Of a DNA stretch of 36,717 bases, positions 1 to 9,576 are shown piece after piece (position 1 is the first letter of the stretch; every line of letters starts with the position of its first letter). The notes beneath the pieces are model-generated. The model made no database searches. It was not told where the DNA came from and was given only the letters and a program-made list of their open reading frames with translations. Origin of the DNA: an uncultured Armatimonadota bacterium. GTDB taxonomy: Bacteria; Armatimonadota; Fimbriimonadia; Fimbriimonadales; GBS-DC. The stretch is taken from positions 1 to 36,717 of the forward strand of contig CAKZQI010000278.1 in the NCBI GenBank assembly GCA_937139515.1. Reading direction: 5' to 3'. A program made the translations under genes and the position numbers.

Positions 1-20
1 ACACGACGCTCTTCCGATCT
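1..20 (+). other. Residual Illumina TruSeq adapter (ACACGACGCTCTTCCGATCT) at contig start
   Basis: Exact match, from memory, to the last 20 nt of the TruSeq universal adapter (...CCCTACACGACGCTCTTCCGATCT). Confidence 0.97.
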
Positions 21-1937
21 GCTTCGTGGATGGGTGGGGCGCTGTGGATGTTCAGCACTTTTTTCGTGGCGTGGCTTCAACTGCCCTCGGTGCCCAGCAC
101 GCTGAGCTGGTTCGGGTGGGTGTTGCTCGGACTGAATTCGCTGGCAGAGGGGGGCAGGCGTCGGCTTGCTTTGTTTGCGCTCCCTGTGGCGATGATGGTG
201 CTGGCAGGGCATCTGCAGTTTGCATTTTACGGCTTTTTGCTCACGGCGCTCTATGCGCTTCGGCTTGCCGCGCCCCAGTTGCGGACCGATTGGCGAACAG
301 GGGTGCAGTTTCTGGGGCTGGTGCTGGGGGGTTTGGTCTTGGGGTTGATGATAGCTTCGCCCCAGCTGTTGCCCGTGCTGGAGTACTCTGGCTGGAGCCA
401 CCGCGCCAGCGTTGCCAGCGAAGAGGGCTATCAAGCCTATGTGCGCAACGCCTTACCGTTGTTCCATCTGGTGGCGCTCTGGTTTCCCGATGCCTACGGT
501 CATCCGCGCAACGGCTCGTACTGGGGAGCGGTCCATTACGCCGAATTAGCGCTGAGCTTAGGCATCCTGGGGCTACTTTGGGCGTTGAGTAGCCTTGGAC
601 GGGCGCGTGGGAGCGTTTTCTGGTGGTCGGTTGTGGGGCTGTCGTTGTTGCTGGCGTTGGGCACACCCCTGCTGAGGCTGTTTTACTTTTATTTGCCCGG
701 TTTTAGCGCCACGGGTTCGCCGGCGCGCGTGTTGTGCTTGTTCGCTTTCGGGTTGTCGGTGTTGGCTGGCTACGGTTTCAATCGCTTTCTAGAGGTGCAC
801 AAGGTCTTCTGGCGCGGTTTGGGGGCTTATATAGGTTTCGGGCTTTTGGCGGTGCTGATTGCGTACACGCTTTTGCCTGGGGGAGTGCCTCGTGAACCGC
901 TCATTCAGGCGATCGGGGCGATGTTCCCGCGTGTGGGGGCGCTATTGGCGGTTTCGGCGTTGCTTGGGGTGGCTCTCCAGCGCAAACTGCTCTCGGCTCC
1001 TGGAGCGCTCGTGTTGTTGGGGCTGATGACCGTGCTGGAACCGTTCGCTCAGGGTTATCGCTATCCGCTATATGCTGGGCGTGAGGTGGTGGGGCACCTC
1101 AGCGCGTTCACAGAGAGGGGGTTAGGGGGTGAGGTCAAACTCGGCGAGCGCATCGCTATTCTCAATACGCGCTGGAGCCTCTATGAACCGCCTCCCGCCG
1201 TGATGCCGTCGAACACCAGCGTACTCAACCGATACTACGAGGTCGGGGGCTACGACTCGCTCTTGCCCCGCCCGATGAAGCAGGTGCTAGACTGGGTCAA
1301 CGGCACTGACAGCGCGCCCCCCGAAAATGGCAATATGCAGTTCGTCAAGCAGCTCAACGAGCGTCTGCGTTGGTTGCGGGTGGAGCGCGCCCTCACCTCC
1401 GACGGTTTGCAAAAGATTGAGGGCGACCAGCGGGGGATTTATCTGGGGCGTGCCGAACTCGCCGAGGCAATCACCCCCGAACAGCTTGACGAAGCTTGGG
1501 CACAAGGTGTTGTGTTGCTGGATGCCGAGCAAGGAGCCGACGCCCTGCAAAAATATGGCGCAGGTACATTCGTGTCAAACGCCCAGATAGAATGGCAGGA
1601 GTACCGCGCCAACTCGCTTCGCCTGCGCGTGCTAAACTCCAGTCAACAGGTGAGTTGGCTCCTGCTTAGTGATACCTACTATCCGGGATGGCGTGCTTGG
1701 GTCGATGCGCAACCAGTTCCGTTAGTCCGGGCAAACCACGCCTTCCGCGCCGTGCCCATCCCGCCCGGTACCCACGAGGTACAGATGAGTTACATGCCCA
1801 CCCATTTTCTGCTGGGCGTGCTTGCTTCAGGAACAGCAATAGGGGTGTTGGCGCTGGTTTCTGTAAGGAAGCGCCGCACTGAGAAGCATGCCCAAGAGGT
1901 GGTACAGAGCGCTCGATATTATCCTCCCCTACTTTGA
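21..1937 (+). CDS. YfhO-like multi-TM membrane protein, 5'-truncated
   Basis: Frame is open from the adapter boundary (ASWMGGALWMF...). Many TM segments and a C-terminal SDTYYPGWRAWVDAQPVPLVRANHAFRAVPIPPGTHEV motif typical of YfhO. Confidence 0.8.
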   Translation, partial: ASWMGGALWMFSTFFVAWLQLPSVPSTLSWFGWVLLGLNSLAEGGRRRLALFALPVAMMVLAGHLQFAFYGFLLTALYALRLAAPQLRTDWRTGVQFLGLVLGGLVLGLMIASPQLLPVLEYSGWSHRASVASEEGYQAYVRNALPLFHLVALWFPDAYGHPRNGSYWGAVHYAELALSLGILGLLWALSSLGRARGSVFWWSVVGLSLLLALGTPLLRLFYFYLPGFSATGSPARVLCLFAFGLSVLAGYGFNRFLEVHKVFWRGLGAYIGFGLLAVLIAYTLLPGGVPREPLIQAIGAMFPRVGALLAVSALLGVALQRKLLSAPGALVLLGLMTVLEPFAQGYRYPLYAGREVVGHLSAFTERGLGGEVKLGERIAILNTRWSLYEPPPAVMPSNTSVLNRYYEVGGYDSLLPRPMKQVLDWVNGTDSAPPENGNMQFVKQLNERLRWLRVERALTSDGLQKIEGDQRGIYLGRAELAEAITPEQLDEAWAQGVVLLDAEQGADALQKYGAGTFVSNAQIEWQEYRANSLRLRVLNSSQQVSWLLLSDTYYPGWRAWVDAQPVPLVRANHAFRAVPIPPGTHEVQMSYMPTHFLLGVLASGTAIGVLALVSVRKRRTEKHAQEVVQSARYYPPLL

Positions 1938-1985
1938 GACGCAGGCGATCGCACCGAATGGCGAGTCTTGGTTCAACTTATACCC

Positions 1986-2063
1986 CACCCTGTCACCCTG
2001 AGCGCCAGCGAAGGGTCTGGGCTTGGGGTTTTGTTGAGATTCTTCGCTTCGCTCAGAATGACA
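1986..2063. repeat. GTCACCCTGAGCGCCAGCGAAGGGTCT...GATTCTTCGCTTCGCTCAGAATGACA imperfect inverted-repeat element, copy 1
   Basis: Arms are near reverse complements; similar copies at 30010-30087 and 30116-30192. Confidence 0.85.
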
Positions 2064-2166
2064 GTGAGGGGGCGCCAACAAAAGGTCGTAAGAGTGTGGG
2101 CGGGTGGGCGTAATTTTGAGCTCAGGGAAAGTGTTCCCATCGGCTCTCTGAGAGGGGGTCTACATC

Positions 2167-3276
2167 CTAAGCCAAAAGGTCTGGGAACGGCTCGATATGG
2201 CACCACGATTCCAGCACCTTCTGTTCGCCCTCTTGTGCCACCCACTGTGCCAACTGCACCGATTCGGGGTCGTTTGGGTCATAGTAATGGAGGGCAGACC
2301 TGATGGCACGCTTGAACGGCTCGGCGTCCTCGTTCTGTTCCACCAACAGGCGATAAGCACCCACTAAGCGGTCTTCGTGGCGCAGTTTGCGCAAAGGCTC
2401 CCTGGCTACCCGCACAATCGGGTCGTTCAGATGGGGGTCTTCAATCCGCTGGAGGATGTCGCGCACCGTCTCGTGGTGCTCGGTGGGGTCGAACGGATAG
2501 GCTTTGAGCAAGGCACGCTCCAACGCCTGCGCCCCTTGCTCGTACAGCGCGCGGATTTCGAGGTCGTTCAACGCTTGCTGAATCGTCTGGTAGCCTCGTT
2601 GCGCCCCCAAGTAGGCAAGTAGGGCGTGCAGACCGTTATGCACATAGAGCTTGCGCTGGACATACGCCTCAAAAGGGCGCACGGCGTACACCCCCTCTAT
2701 CAGGGGGATGGGATATTTGAGCGCGTCAGCGTCGATCGGGAGTTTGCTGTAGCGGTCGGCGCGCACGCCAGGCGGGTCGCCGGGCAGTTCCGCCACCACT
2801 TGGCGCCCAATCACCGTGCGCACCAAGTTGAGGTGGTTGAGCAGATGAGCCTCCTCTGATGAGACCGTCTTGGCGAGCGCTTCGGCTAAGATGCGGTCGG
2901 CGTTCACATCGTTCTCGCCCAGCAACAACACCAAGGGGGGTAGACCTGCTGGCACGCGCGCTCGCAATCCCTCCACAATCGGCTCTGCTAAGCGGGGGAG
3001 CAAGTTGACCCCCACGGCGGTTGAAGCCACCTGTGCGCGCTGAAACGCCTTTTGCAGGGCGGGCAGGTCATCGGGAGCGATTGCCGAGAGGGGAGCGAGG
3101 GTCTCACGCATGCCGTCCGTCCATTCAATCCAGCATAGTTTGTGGTGGTTGAGGCTTGCTACGAGGTCGGTGCGCGCCTCCACAAACAACACCTCCAGCC
3201 CAGAGCGGGTGTAGAGTTGGGCGAAGAAGCCTCGCCCTATCTTGCCCGCCCCGAACTGGAGTGCTAACGGTCGCAT
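2167..3276 (-). CDS. mtlD: Mannitol-1-phosphate 5-dehydrogenase-like / mannitol dehydrogenase family
   Basis: N-term MRPLALQFGAGKIGRGFFAQLYTRSGLEVLFVE and internal YVQRKLYVHNGLHALLAYLG, as in MtlD-type polyol dehydrogenases. Confidence 0.75.
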   Translation of the reverse strand: MRPLALQFGAGKIGRGFFAQLYTRSGLEVLFVEARTDLVASLNHHKLCWIEWTDGMRETLAPLSAIAPDDLPALQKAFQRAQVASTAVGVNLLPRLAEPIVEGLRARVPAGLPPLVLLLGENDVNADRILAEALAKTVSSEEAHLLNHLNLVRTVIGRQVVAELPGDPPGVRADRYSKLPIDADALKYPIPLIEGVYAVRPFEAYVQRKLYVHNGLHALLAYLGAQRGYQTIQQALNDLEIRALYEQGAQALERALLKAYPFDPTEHHETVRDILQRIEDPHLNDPIVRVAREPLRKLRHEDRLVGAYRLLVEQNEDAEPFKRAIRSALHYYDPNDPESVQLAQWVAQEGEQKVLESWCHIEPFPDLLA

Positions 3277-4607
3277 TAATCGCCGAAAGCCCCGAAGTTG
3301 AACAGCACCACCAACAGGTCGGCGTCGTCCACAACCCCGTCGCCGTTGAGGTCGACATTCGGGTTGTTGGAGCCGAAGTTGAACAGCACCACCAACAGGT
3401 CGGCGTCGTCAATCACATTGTCGCCATTCAGGTCGCCGTTGATGAGGCTGAACACCAAGCCCGATACATCGGTATTGAGCGACACATTTCGGACTTTGCG
3501 CACGAGGCTGGTGGGCGCCTTCACCGCGATGTCCACCGTGCCTGACATAATGGAGGTGTAGGTGTTGAAGTTGCCCGCCGAGTTGGTGCTGAAATTGCGC
3601 TGTTGACGCAGAGTATTTGTGCCGGGCTGAAGAATCTTCATTTCGAACGGCACGGTTTGGATGGCGTTGTGATTGAGCTCCACGCGCCCTGTGAGGTTGC
3701 GTCGCACGGGGGTGTAGTCGGTAATCAGCACATCGTACCAGCCCCCTGCAGGACCGCCTGCGTAGCCGAAGCCCTCCACCCGAATGAAGTAGATGCCCGC
3801 TGGCAGATTAGTCAGGGAGACGCGCGAGGTGAACGGATTGAACGGGTCGTGGGGGTCATCGTCGTTGGTTGCGAGGGGCGAGAAGGCAGAGTTGTAGACG
3901 GTGAGAATCGTGTCGGTGGCGCCTATTGTGCGCACGGTCAGGTTACCGTTGCCAATCTCGATTCGGTAGTGGTCTAAGTCGGCTTGGCGGTAGGTCAGGA
4001 AGGCGTTTTCGATCAGGGTGAAATCGTCGGCGAGGTTGGCGATGTTGGTCGCCGTCGAAAAGGTGTTGTTCGTGCCCGACGCCTCGTAGGGGTCGCTATC
4101 GCGGAAGGACGAGCCGTCGAAGATACGCAAAGTGTAACGAAAGCGCGCTAAATCGCCTGCAGGTACGATGGAACGCACTTGTATCAGATAAGTACCTGCG
4201 TTGAGCGTGCGTGTGATCCCCGAATCGGCGTTGGTGAACGAGGTGTCGCGATTGCCCAGATTGTTATTGCTCGGCACATCGTCGTCGTTTTCCTCAATCA
4301 CCGTGCCTGAGGCGTTGTGGATGCTCACTACCGAGTCGAAGGTAGTATCCACGCGCACGGTGTAGGTTCCGTTGGAGGGGACTTGGACGCGGAACCAGTC
4401 CACATCGCCATCAGGGTTGATTAGTCCACGCACGATTTTCACAATTCGCTGGCTTCCTGAAACGCCTACAACCCCGATATCGGTAGCCAGACCCGTGCTG
4501 TCGTTGATTTCTTGCTCGTTAACGAACTGTATCAAGGTTGTTTGTGCCGACGCGCTCAGCACCAGCATCAACCAAGCCGTTGCCAACACTCCGAGACGCT
4601 TTATCAT
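3276..4607 (-). CDS. Secreted protein with two PPC-like domains and a C-terminal dockerin type I-like repeat pair
   Basis: Signal peptide; DVDWFRVQVPSNGTYTVRV...LNAGTYLIQV and LDHYRIEIGNG...LPAGIYFIRVEG (PPC); GDLNGDNVIDDADLLVVLFNFGSNNPNVDLNGDGVVDDADLLVVLFNFG (Ca-loop repeats). Confidence 0.8.
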   Translation of the reverse strand: MIKRLGVLATAWLMLVLSASAQTTLIQFVNEQEINDSTGLATDIGVVGVSGSQRIVKIVRGLINPDGDVDWFRVQVPSNGTYTVRVDTTFDSVVSIHNASGTVIEENDDDVPSNNNLGNRDTSFTNADSGITRTLNAGTYLIQVRSIVPAGDLARFRYTLRIFDGSSFRDSDPYEASGTNNTFSTATNIANLADDFTLIENAFLTYRQADLDHYRIEIGNGNLTVRTIGATDTILTVYNSAFSPLATNDDDPHDPFNPFTSRVSLTNLPAGIYFIRVEGFGYAGGPAGGWYDVLITDYTPVRRNLTGRVELNHNAIQTVPFEMKILQPGTNTLRQQRNFSTNSAGNFNTYTSIMSGTVDIAVKAPTSLVRKVRNVSLNTDVSGLVFSLINGDLNGDNVIDDADLLVVLFNFGSNNPNVDLNGDGVVDDADLLVVLFNFGAFGD

Positions 4608-4629
4608 CGTTAGGCTCCTTTCCAGCCCT

Positions 4630-4648
4630 ATTATAGCACAAAATGTGC
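4630..4648 (-). promoter_or_regulatory. Putative extended -10 promoter (TGTGCTATAAT) with overlapping palindrome GCACATTTTGTGC
   Basis: Minus-strand reading GGCACATTTTGTGCTATAATAGGG about 25 nt upstream of the PPC/dockerin start; AAGGAG SD in between. Confidence 0.45.
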
Positions 4649-4649
4649 C

Positions 4650-5336
4650 TTAGAGGTGCCCCAAGGAGCGCAAACTGGTATAGTTGCCGTCTCCAATGAT
4701 GAGATGGTCTAACAGTTCAATCCCCAGCAGTTGCCCGGCGTCTTTGAGTCGCCGAGTGATGGCGATGTCTTCGGGGCTGGGCGTAGGGTCGCCACTGGGG
4801 TGATTATGCACTGCAATCCAGCTGGCAGCAGCCTCGCGCACCACGATACGATACACCTCGCGCGGGTGTACCAGACTGCTATCCAGCGTGCCGATGGAGA
4901 TGGTCTCCATTCTCAGCACGCGGTTCTTGGTATCGAGCAACACCGCCACGAAGTGTTCACGCCGTTCTTCCATAAACTTCATTTGTAGCAGGTGGAACAC
5001 ATCGTCGGGCGAGCGGATTTGCGGGCGTTCGTGGAAGGTACTGATTGCCACGCGCCTGCCGAGCTCCATCGCGGCGGCGATTTGGGTTGCTTTGGCAAGC
5101 CCCACGCCCTTCACTTGCGCCAGCTCGTGGACGCTGGCGTTCATCACCCCGCGCAAACCGTTGAACTGCCGAAGCAACTGCTGTGCCATCTGCAAGGCAG
5201 ACATCTTGTGGGTGCCAGTGCGCAGGAGGATAGCCAGCAGTTCGTACTCGGTCAAGCGTTCGGCGCCCCACGCCACCAGCTTTTCACGGGGGCGCTCTTC
5301 GGCAGGCAGTTCACGGATGGTGAGATAGGTCTCCAT
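4650..5336 (-). CDS. radC: RadC family JAB-domain protein
   Basis: IRELPAEERPREKLVAWGAERLTEYELLAILLRTGT...; HNHPSGDPTPSPEDIAITRRL JAMM motif. Confidence 0.93.
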   Translation of the reverse strand: METYLTIRELPAEERPREKLVAWGAERLTEYELLAILLRTGTHKMSALQMAQQLLRQFNGLRGVMNASVHELAQVKGVGLAKATQIAAAMELGRRVAISTFHERPQIRSPDDVFHLLQMKFMEERREHFVAVLLDTKNRVLRMETISIGTLDSSLVHPREVYRIVVREAAASWIAVHNHPSGDPTPSPEDIAITRRLKDAGQLLGIELLDHLIIGDGNYTSLRSLGHL

Positions 5337-5345
5337 CGCTCTCCC

Positions 5346-5855
5346 TCAAAAGAGCCGTTTGAAGCGGGTGCTGAGCCAGTCCAGCAGGGAGTGCGCCGTA
5401 CCCCCTGCCACCAACCCAAAGACGATTGCCCACACCTCCGCGCGGTAAGTGAGCGTCCAGTCGGTGAAACGCATCAGCCAGCTGTGGGGGTCTGCGTGAA
5501 TGGCGATACCGACTTGGCGCAACCCCCAACTCAGTGCCAACCACAGAAGCATCATCATCCCCAAAAGATAGGCGACTCGCAGAAGCGGACCGACTGCCCA
5601 GCCGTGCGAAATCCAGCTCCGATGGGGCACGAGCTTTTGGTAGGGGAGCCACAGGTAGCGCAAGGGTCCCCAACGGCGATAGGCGCTGGAGCGCACATCC
5701 AAATCGCTGGAGAGCCAGATGCCCGAGAAGGTGTAGCTCGCTATCGCCAGCCACGCCAGCGGGCGCGTCTCGGGTGGCAGATACATCCCACTCAGCGGAA
5801 TCGCCATGAACGCCGTGCCCAGCGTGACCCAGTCGTGAACCTTACCTGAGGGCAT
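5346..5855 (-). CDS. DUF2227 putative metal-binding membrane protein
   Basis: MPSGKVHDW... SSDLDVRSSAYRRWGPLRYLWLPYQKLVPHRSWISHG, characteristic of this family. Confidence 0.75.
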   Translation of the reverse strand: MPSGKVHDWVTLGTAFMAIPLSGMYLPPETRPLAWLAIASYTFSGIWLSSDLDVRSSAYRRWGPLRYLWLPYQKLVPHRSWISHGWAVGPLLRVAYLLGMMMLLWLALSWGLRQVGIAIHADPHSWLMRFTDWTLTYRAEVWAIVFGLVAGGTAHSLLDWLSTRFKRLF

Positions 5856-5857
5856 CG

Positions 5858-6892
5858 CTACTGTTTGACCGCCTCGCGCAGTTTGCGTATCGCCCGTGCC
5901 TCCAGTTGGCGCACCCGCTCCTTGCTGATGCCGAGCAGTTTGCCCACCGCATCGAGTGTCATCGCGCTATGCCCTTCCAGCCCGTAGCGCAGGCGGATGA
6001 CCTCGCGCTCTTTCTCGGTGAGGCACTCCAGCAGTTTCTCAAGGTCGATGAGGCTCTCCCAGTCGGCTTCTTCCTCTTGGGCAATCAGGTCGCCTAATAC
6101 CGAGCCTTCGCTACTGCTAATGGGCATTTCCAGCGAGATGGGGTTGGCGACGGCGTGGATGAGGTCGCGCACCTGTTCGGGAGCGAGTCCCGTGCGGTGT
6201 GCCACTTCGTGTATCGTCGGCTCGCGTCCCAGTTCCTGATGGAGCAGGGCGCTGGTGGCGCGTACCTGCTGAAGCACCTTAATCATGTGCTGGGGCACCG
6301 AAATCAGCGTCGCCTGCTGGCTAAGTGCCCGACTGATAGACTGGCGTATCCACCACGAGGCATAGGTGCTGAATCGGCTTCCGCGTTCGGGGTCGAACTG
6401 CTCTGCGGCGCGTATCAAGCCGAGATTGCCCTCCTGAATCAGGTCGGACATGGGCAGACCGCGCCCCGTGTAGTGTTTGGCGATGGAGATGACCAAGCGC
6501 AGGTTCGACTGAATGAGTTTCTCCAACGCTTGTTCGTCGCCGTTGTGTGCTTTGCGGGCGAGTTCGTTTTCCTGTTCGGGGGTGAGCAGGGGCATACGCG
6601 CCGCTTGGGTGACCCACCAATGCACGGTGTCTTCCACCATCTCCTGCTCCACTTCCTCTATGGCGCGGTCTGCCATTTGAGTCAGCGCTTTGAGCTCCCG
6701 CTCGCGTACCTCATCCTCCTCAAGCACTTGGATGCCCAGCGTTTCCAACTGAGCCAGCACTTCCTCGATAGTCTCTGGGTCTGACCACTCTGTAGGCAGT
6801 TGAACTAAAAGCGCTTCTACCGTGATGTAGCCCGACTGGCGGGCGTCTTCTATAAGTCGTTTCAGACCTTCCGACTCGAATAGAGTATCCAT
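5858..6892 (-). CDS. sigA: RNA polymerase primary sigma factor (RpoD/SigA)
   Basis: Likely start at ATG 6892 ([14 protein letters not shown]) with GAGGGAG SD; region 2 [37 protein letters not shown]; region 4 helix-turn-helix; immediately downstream of dnaG. Confidence 0.9.
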   Translation of the reverse strand: MDTLFESEGLKRLIEDARQSGYITVEALLVQLPTEWSDPETIEEVLAQLETLGIQVLEEDEVRERELKALTQMADRAIEEVEQEMVEDTVHWWVTQAARMPLLTPEQENELARKAHNGDEQALEKLIQSNLRLVISIAKHYTGRGLPMSDLIQEGNLGLIRAAEQFDPERGSRFSTYASWWIRQSISRALSQQATLISVPQHMIKVLQQVRATSALLHQELGREPTIHEVAHRTGLAPEQVRDLIHAVANPISLEMPISSSEGSVLGDLIAQEEEADWESLIDLEKLLECLTEKEREVIRLRYGLEGHSAMTLDAVGKLLGISKERVRQLEARAIRKLREAVKQ

Positions 6893-6924
6893 AATCAGAG
6901 CTCCCTCTTGCCGATTTCTACCCC

Positions 6925-8739
6925 TTAAGATTCGACGCGCAGGCGCCAATATTCCTGCCATTTTTCGGGGCTTTCGCCATTTTGCGAGCGTAGGAGCTCT
7001 TGGGCGAGCCGAATGCGCTGGGCGCGCTTGTGGTGGCGTTTCAGGTAGGTGATACAGTCGCTCACGCTCTGGGGGGTGACGGGCAGGTTCTCGGTGAGGA
7101 TGAGGTCGGTCAGCACACGCGAGAGCGCTTCATCGGGGAGCATCGCAAGCAGTTCGCGTTGGGGATACAGGTTGGGAGGCTGAGGCAAGGTTTGCAACCA
7201 CTGCGCTAACTGGGCGTGTTCGGGGATTGCCCACGAAAGTTCTGAGAGATGAGGCAGTGCCAGCGCGACGGTGTCCGCCTGAAGGCAGGCGCGCAGGAGC
7301 GTGCGTTCGGCATCGCGCATCGCTTTGGGCACGCGCGCTTCGGCACGGCTTGGATGCCCCTCAGACGGCGGTTCGGCAGGATGCTCATCGGGCGCAGATA
7401 CCCTCTGGGCACGCCTTGAGGGCACCTGCCTGCGCAGGCGGTTCAACTCCTGCTGAAGGGTCTGGCGTGCGCCCTGCGGGTTCGTCAGGTAGCGTGGGGA
7501 GAGGGGCGCCAACAGGTCTAAGCACAGCGCGCGCTCGGTCTCGCTCGCTATCGTGGCGACCCAGCGCAGTGCCTCTTGAACCAAACGCGTGCGCCCCGAC
7601 ACGCTCAGCTCGTAAGGGGTTCGCACTCCTTCCTCGTGCCGATGGCGTTCCATAATCTGCTCCAAGCCGAACTGGGACACGGGCGTCGCCTGTTGCAGGG
7701 CGCGTTCCAACGGCTCCGTACCCTGCGAGCGCAGAAGGCTGTCGGGGTCTTCCCCTTCAGGCAGGCGCACCACATAGGTCGGTACTTCGGCGCTCATCAG
7801 CACCTCGCCTGCACGCAGGGTCGCCCGAATGCCCGCCGTGTCGGAGTCGAACACCAGATAAGCGCGGTCTATTAGGCGTTTGAGCTTTTGGGCGTGCTCG
7901 TCGGTGAAGGCGGTTCCCAGCGTAGCCACACTATGCTCAAAGCCGTATTGATGGAGCATAATCAGGTCTAAGTAGCCTTCCACAATCAGCACGGCGCGCT
8001 GGCGCAGGATGGCGCCTCGTGCTTTGTGGAAACCGTAGAGCGTCTGACGTTTCACAAACAGAGGCGATTCGGGGCTGTTGAGGTATTTCGGCTCGTCGTC
8101 CCCCAGCGTGCGCGCCCCAAACGCTATCACGCGTCCCGCCGAATCGTGGATAGGGAACACGATGCGGTTTCGGAAGCGGTCATAGTAGCCGTTGCGCCCC
8201 TCGTCGATCAGCCCTAGCTGCTGGGCTTCGCGCAGGTCGATCTGGTGGCGTTGGAGGAAGCGCACCAGATGCTCCCAACCATCGGGCGCATAGCCTAAAG
8301 CGAACCCCTCAATGGTCGCAGGGGTCAGTCCCCGCTGAGCGAGATAGTTTTGCGCGTCGGGCGTGCGCTGGAGGCACTGACGATAGAAAAAGTGCGCCGA
8401 AAACATAATCTTGTGCAGGCGTTCCAGCGTGTCGGTCGCCTCGCTGGGTTCCTCCTGCAGATGGAGCGGGATGCCCGCTTTTTCGGCGAGCCGTCGGAGC
8501 GCCTCACGAAAGCTGAGACCCTCAATCCGCATCAGAAACTCAAACACATCGCCCGAGGCGCCACAGCCGAAGCAGTGGAATCGGTTCAGTTCGGGGCTGA
8601 CATGGAACGAGGGGGTCTTTTCGGTATGAAACGGGCAGAGCGCTTTGTAGTTGCGCCCTGCCCGCTCTAACTTCACATAGTTTGAGACGAGTTCGACGAT
8701 ATCAATACGCTCACGGATTTGTTCGCGCAGGTTGCGCAT
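6925..8739 (-). CDS. dnaG: DNA primase DnaG
   Basis: CHC2 zinc ribbon [60 protein letters not shown]. Confidence 0.96.
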   Translation of the reverse strand: MRNLREQIRERIDIVELVSNYVKLERAGRNYKALCPFHTEKTPSFHVSPELNRFHCFGCGASGDVFEFLMRIEGLSFREALRRLAEKAGIPLHLQEEPSEATDTLERLHKIMFSAHFFYRQCLQRTPDAQNYLAQRGLTPATIEGFALGYAPDGWEHLVRFLQRHQIDLREAQQLGLIDEGRNGYYDRFRNRIVFPIHDSAGRVIAFGARTLGDDEPKYLNSPESPLFVKRQTLYGFHKARGAILRQRAVLIVEGYLDLIMLHQYGFEHSVATLGTAFTDEHAQKLKRLIDRAYLVFDSDTAGIRATLRAGEVLMSAEVPTYVVRLPEGEDPDSLLRSQGTEPLERALQQATPVSQFGLEQIMERHRHEEGVRTPYELSVSGRTRLVQEALRWVATIASETERALCLDLLAPLSPRYLTNPQGARQTLQQELNRLRRQVPSRRAQRVSAPDEHPAEPPSEGHPSRAEARVPKAMRDAERTLLRACLQADTVALALPHLSELSWAIPEHAQLAQWLQTLPQPPNLYPQRELLAMLPDEALSRVLTDLILTENLPVTPQSVSDCITYLKRHHKRAQRIRLAQELLRSQNGESPEKWQEYWRLRVES

Positions 8740-8754
8740 GCACGGTGCGCCTCC

Positions 8755-9576
8755 TCAGATTTGAGGAGCGGCAGCGGCACCGCCACCTCCACGCCCCCCG
8801 CGTCCGCCGGGCATCCCGCCTGGCGCTGGGGGACCGCCGAAACCACCTGGTGCCGACGGACCGCCGAACCCACCGGGCTGTTGTTGTCCGCCCAGCCCTG
8901 TGAAGCCTGCGCCTATCGTGGGAATACCTGCCGCAACGAAGATGCCTGTCACGCGGTTGGTTCGGGTCTCAAGCTGGAAGGCGACCCCCAGTCGGTTGTA
9001 GCGCACGACATACACATCGCCTTGCATCACATGCTCGGTGGGGTAGCCATAGGCGCGAATGACTTGAGCATAGGTGGCGTTGAAGCCGATTCCGCGATTG
9101 GTGCGCACTTTGGGGTCGGGGCGTCGCCCGTAGGCACTAATCTGCACCACGCGCCCGTCTTTGTTGAACTGGAAGGTGTAGACCGAGCCGCCCTTAGCGC
9201 GGAACACATACACCATTTCGTTCTCTACGCGAGACTGCCCTGTGTTGCCTGTGCCCCCGAAATCTCCGCTGAAGCCGGGCGGTCCGCCCCCCGGCGCCAT
9301 CGGTCCTGCCTCACCGCGCCCATCACCGAAGCCTGTCGGCGCTCCCTGTTGCCCCTGACCTTGCCCTGTGAGCTCTTGCACCGTCACTTGGGTGTTGCTG
9401 ACCATACTGGGATTGCCGAACAACCGCACCACTTCCGAAGCGGTGGTGGTCATCACGCGCACGCCCAACAGACGCACTTCGGCGCGCCCCGCGGCTTGAC
9501 GCGCTTGTGCCGACAGCCCTACGACCGCCACCGTCGCACCGACGACTGCCAATCCGATTTTGGTTATCGCTCGCAT
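8755..9576 (-). CDS. Secreted hypothetical protein with Gly/Pro-rich C-terminal tail and two similar internal units
   Basis: Start at 9576 (MRAITKIGLAVVGATVAVVGLSAQA signal peptide, GAGGAGG SD upstream); tail GGFGGPSAPGGFGGPPAPGGMPGGRGGRGGGG. Confidence 0.6.
   Translation of the reverse strand: MRAITKIGLAVVGATVAVVGLSAQARQAAGRAEVRLLGVRVMTTTASEVVRLFGNPSMVSNTQVTVQELTGQGQGQQGAPTGFGDGRGEAGPMAPGGGPPGFSGDFGGTGNTGQSRVENEMVYVFRAKGGSVYTFQFNKDGRVVQISAYGRRPDPKVRTNRGIGFNATYAQVIRAYGYPTEHVMQGDVYVVRYNRLGVAFQLETRTNRVTGIFVAAGIPTIGAGFTGLGGQQQPGGFGGPSAPGGFGGPPAPGGMPGGRGGRGGGGAAAAPQI

Noticed and set aside
1968-2303. 111-aa ORF in the intergenic repeat region
   Set aside because: Mostly made from the GTCACCCTGAGC repeat and overlapping the mtlD 3' end; unlikely to be a gene.
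4992-5849. 285-aa plus-strand ORF
   Set aside because: Antisense to radC and DUF2227; no domain signal.
5858-6961. Sigma factor start at 6961 (367 aa)
   Set aside because: Would overlap the dnaG 3' end; ATG at 6892 has an SD and fits region 1.1 homology.
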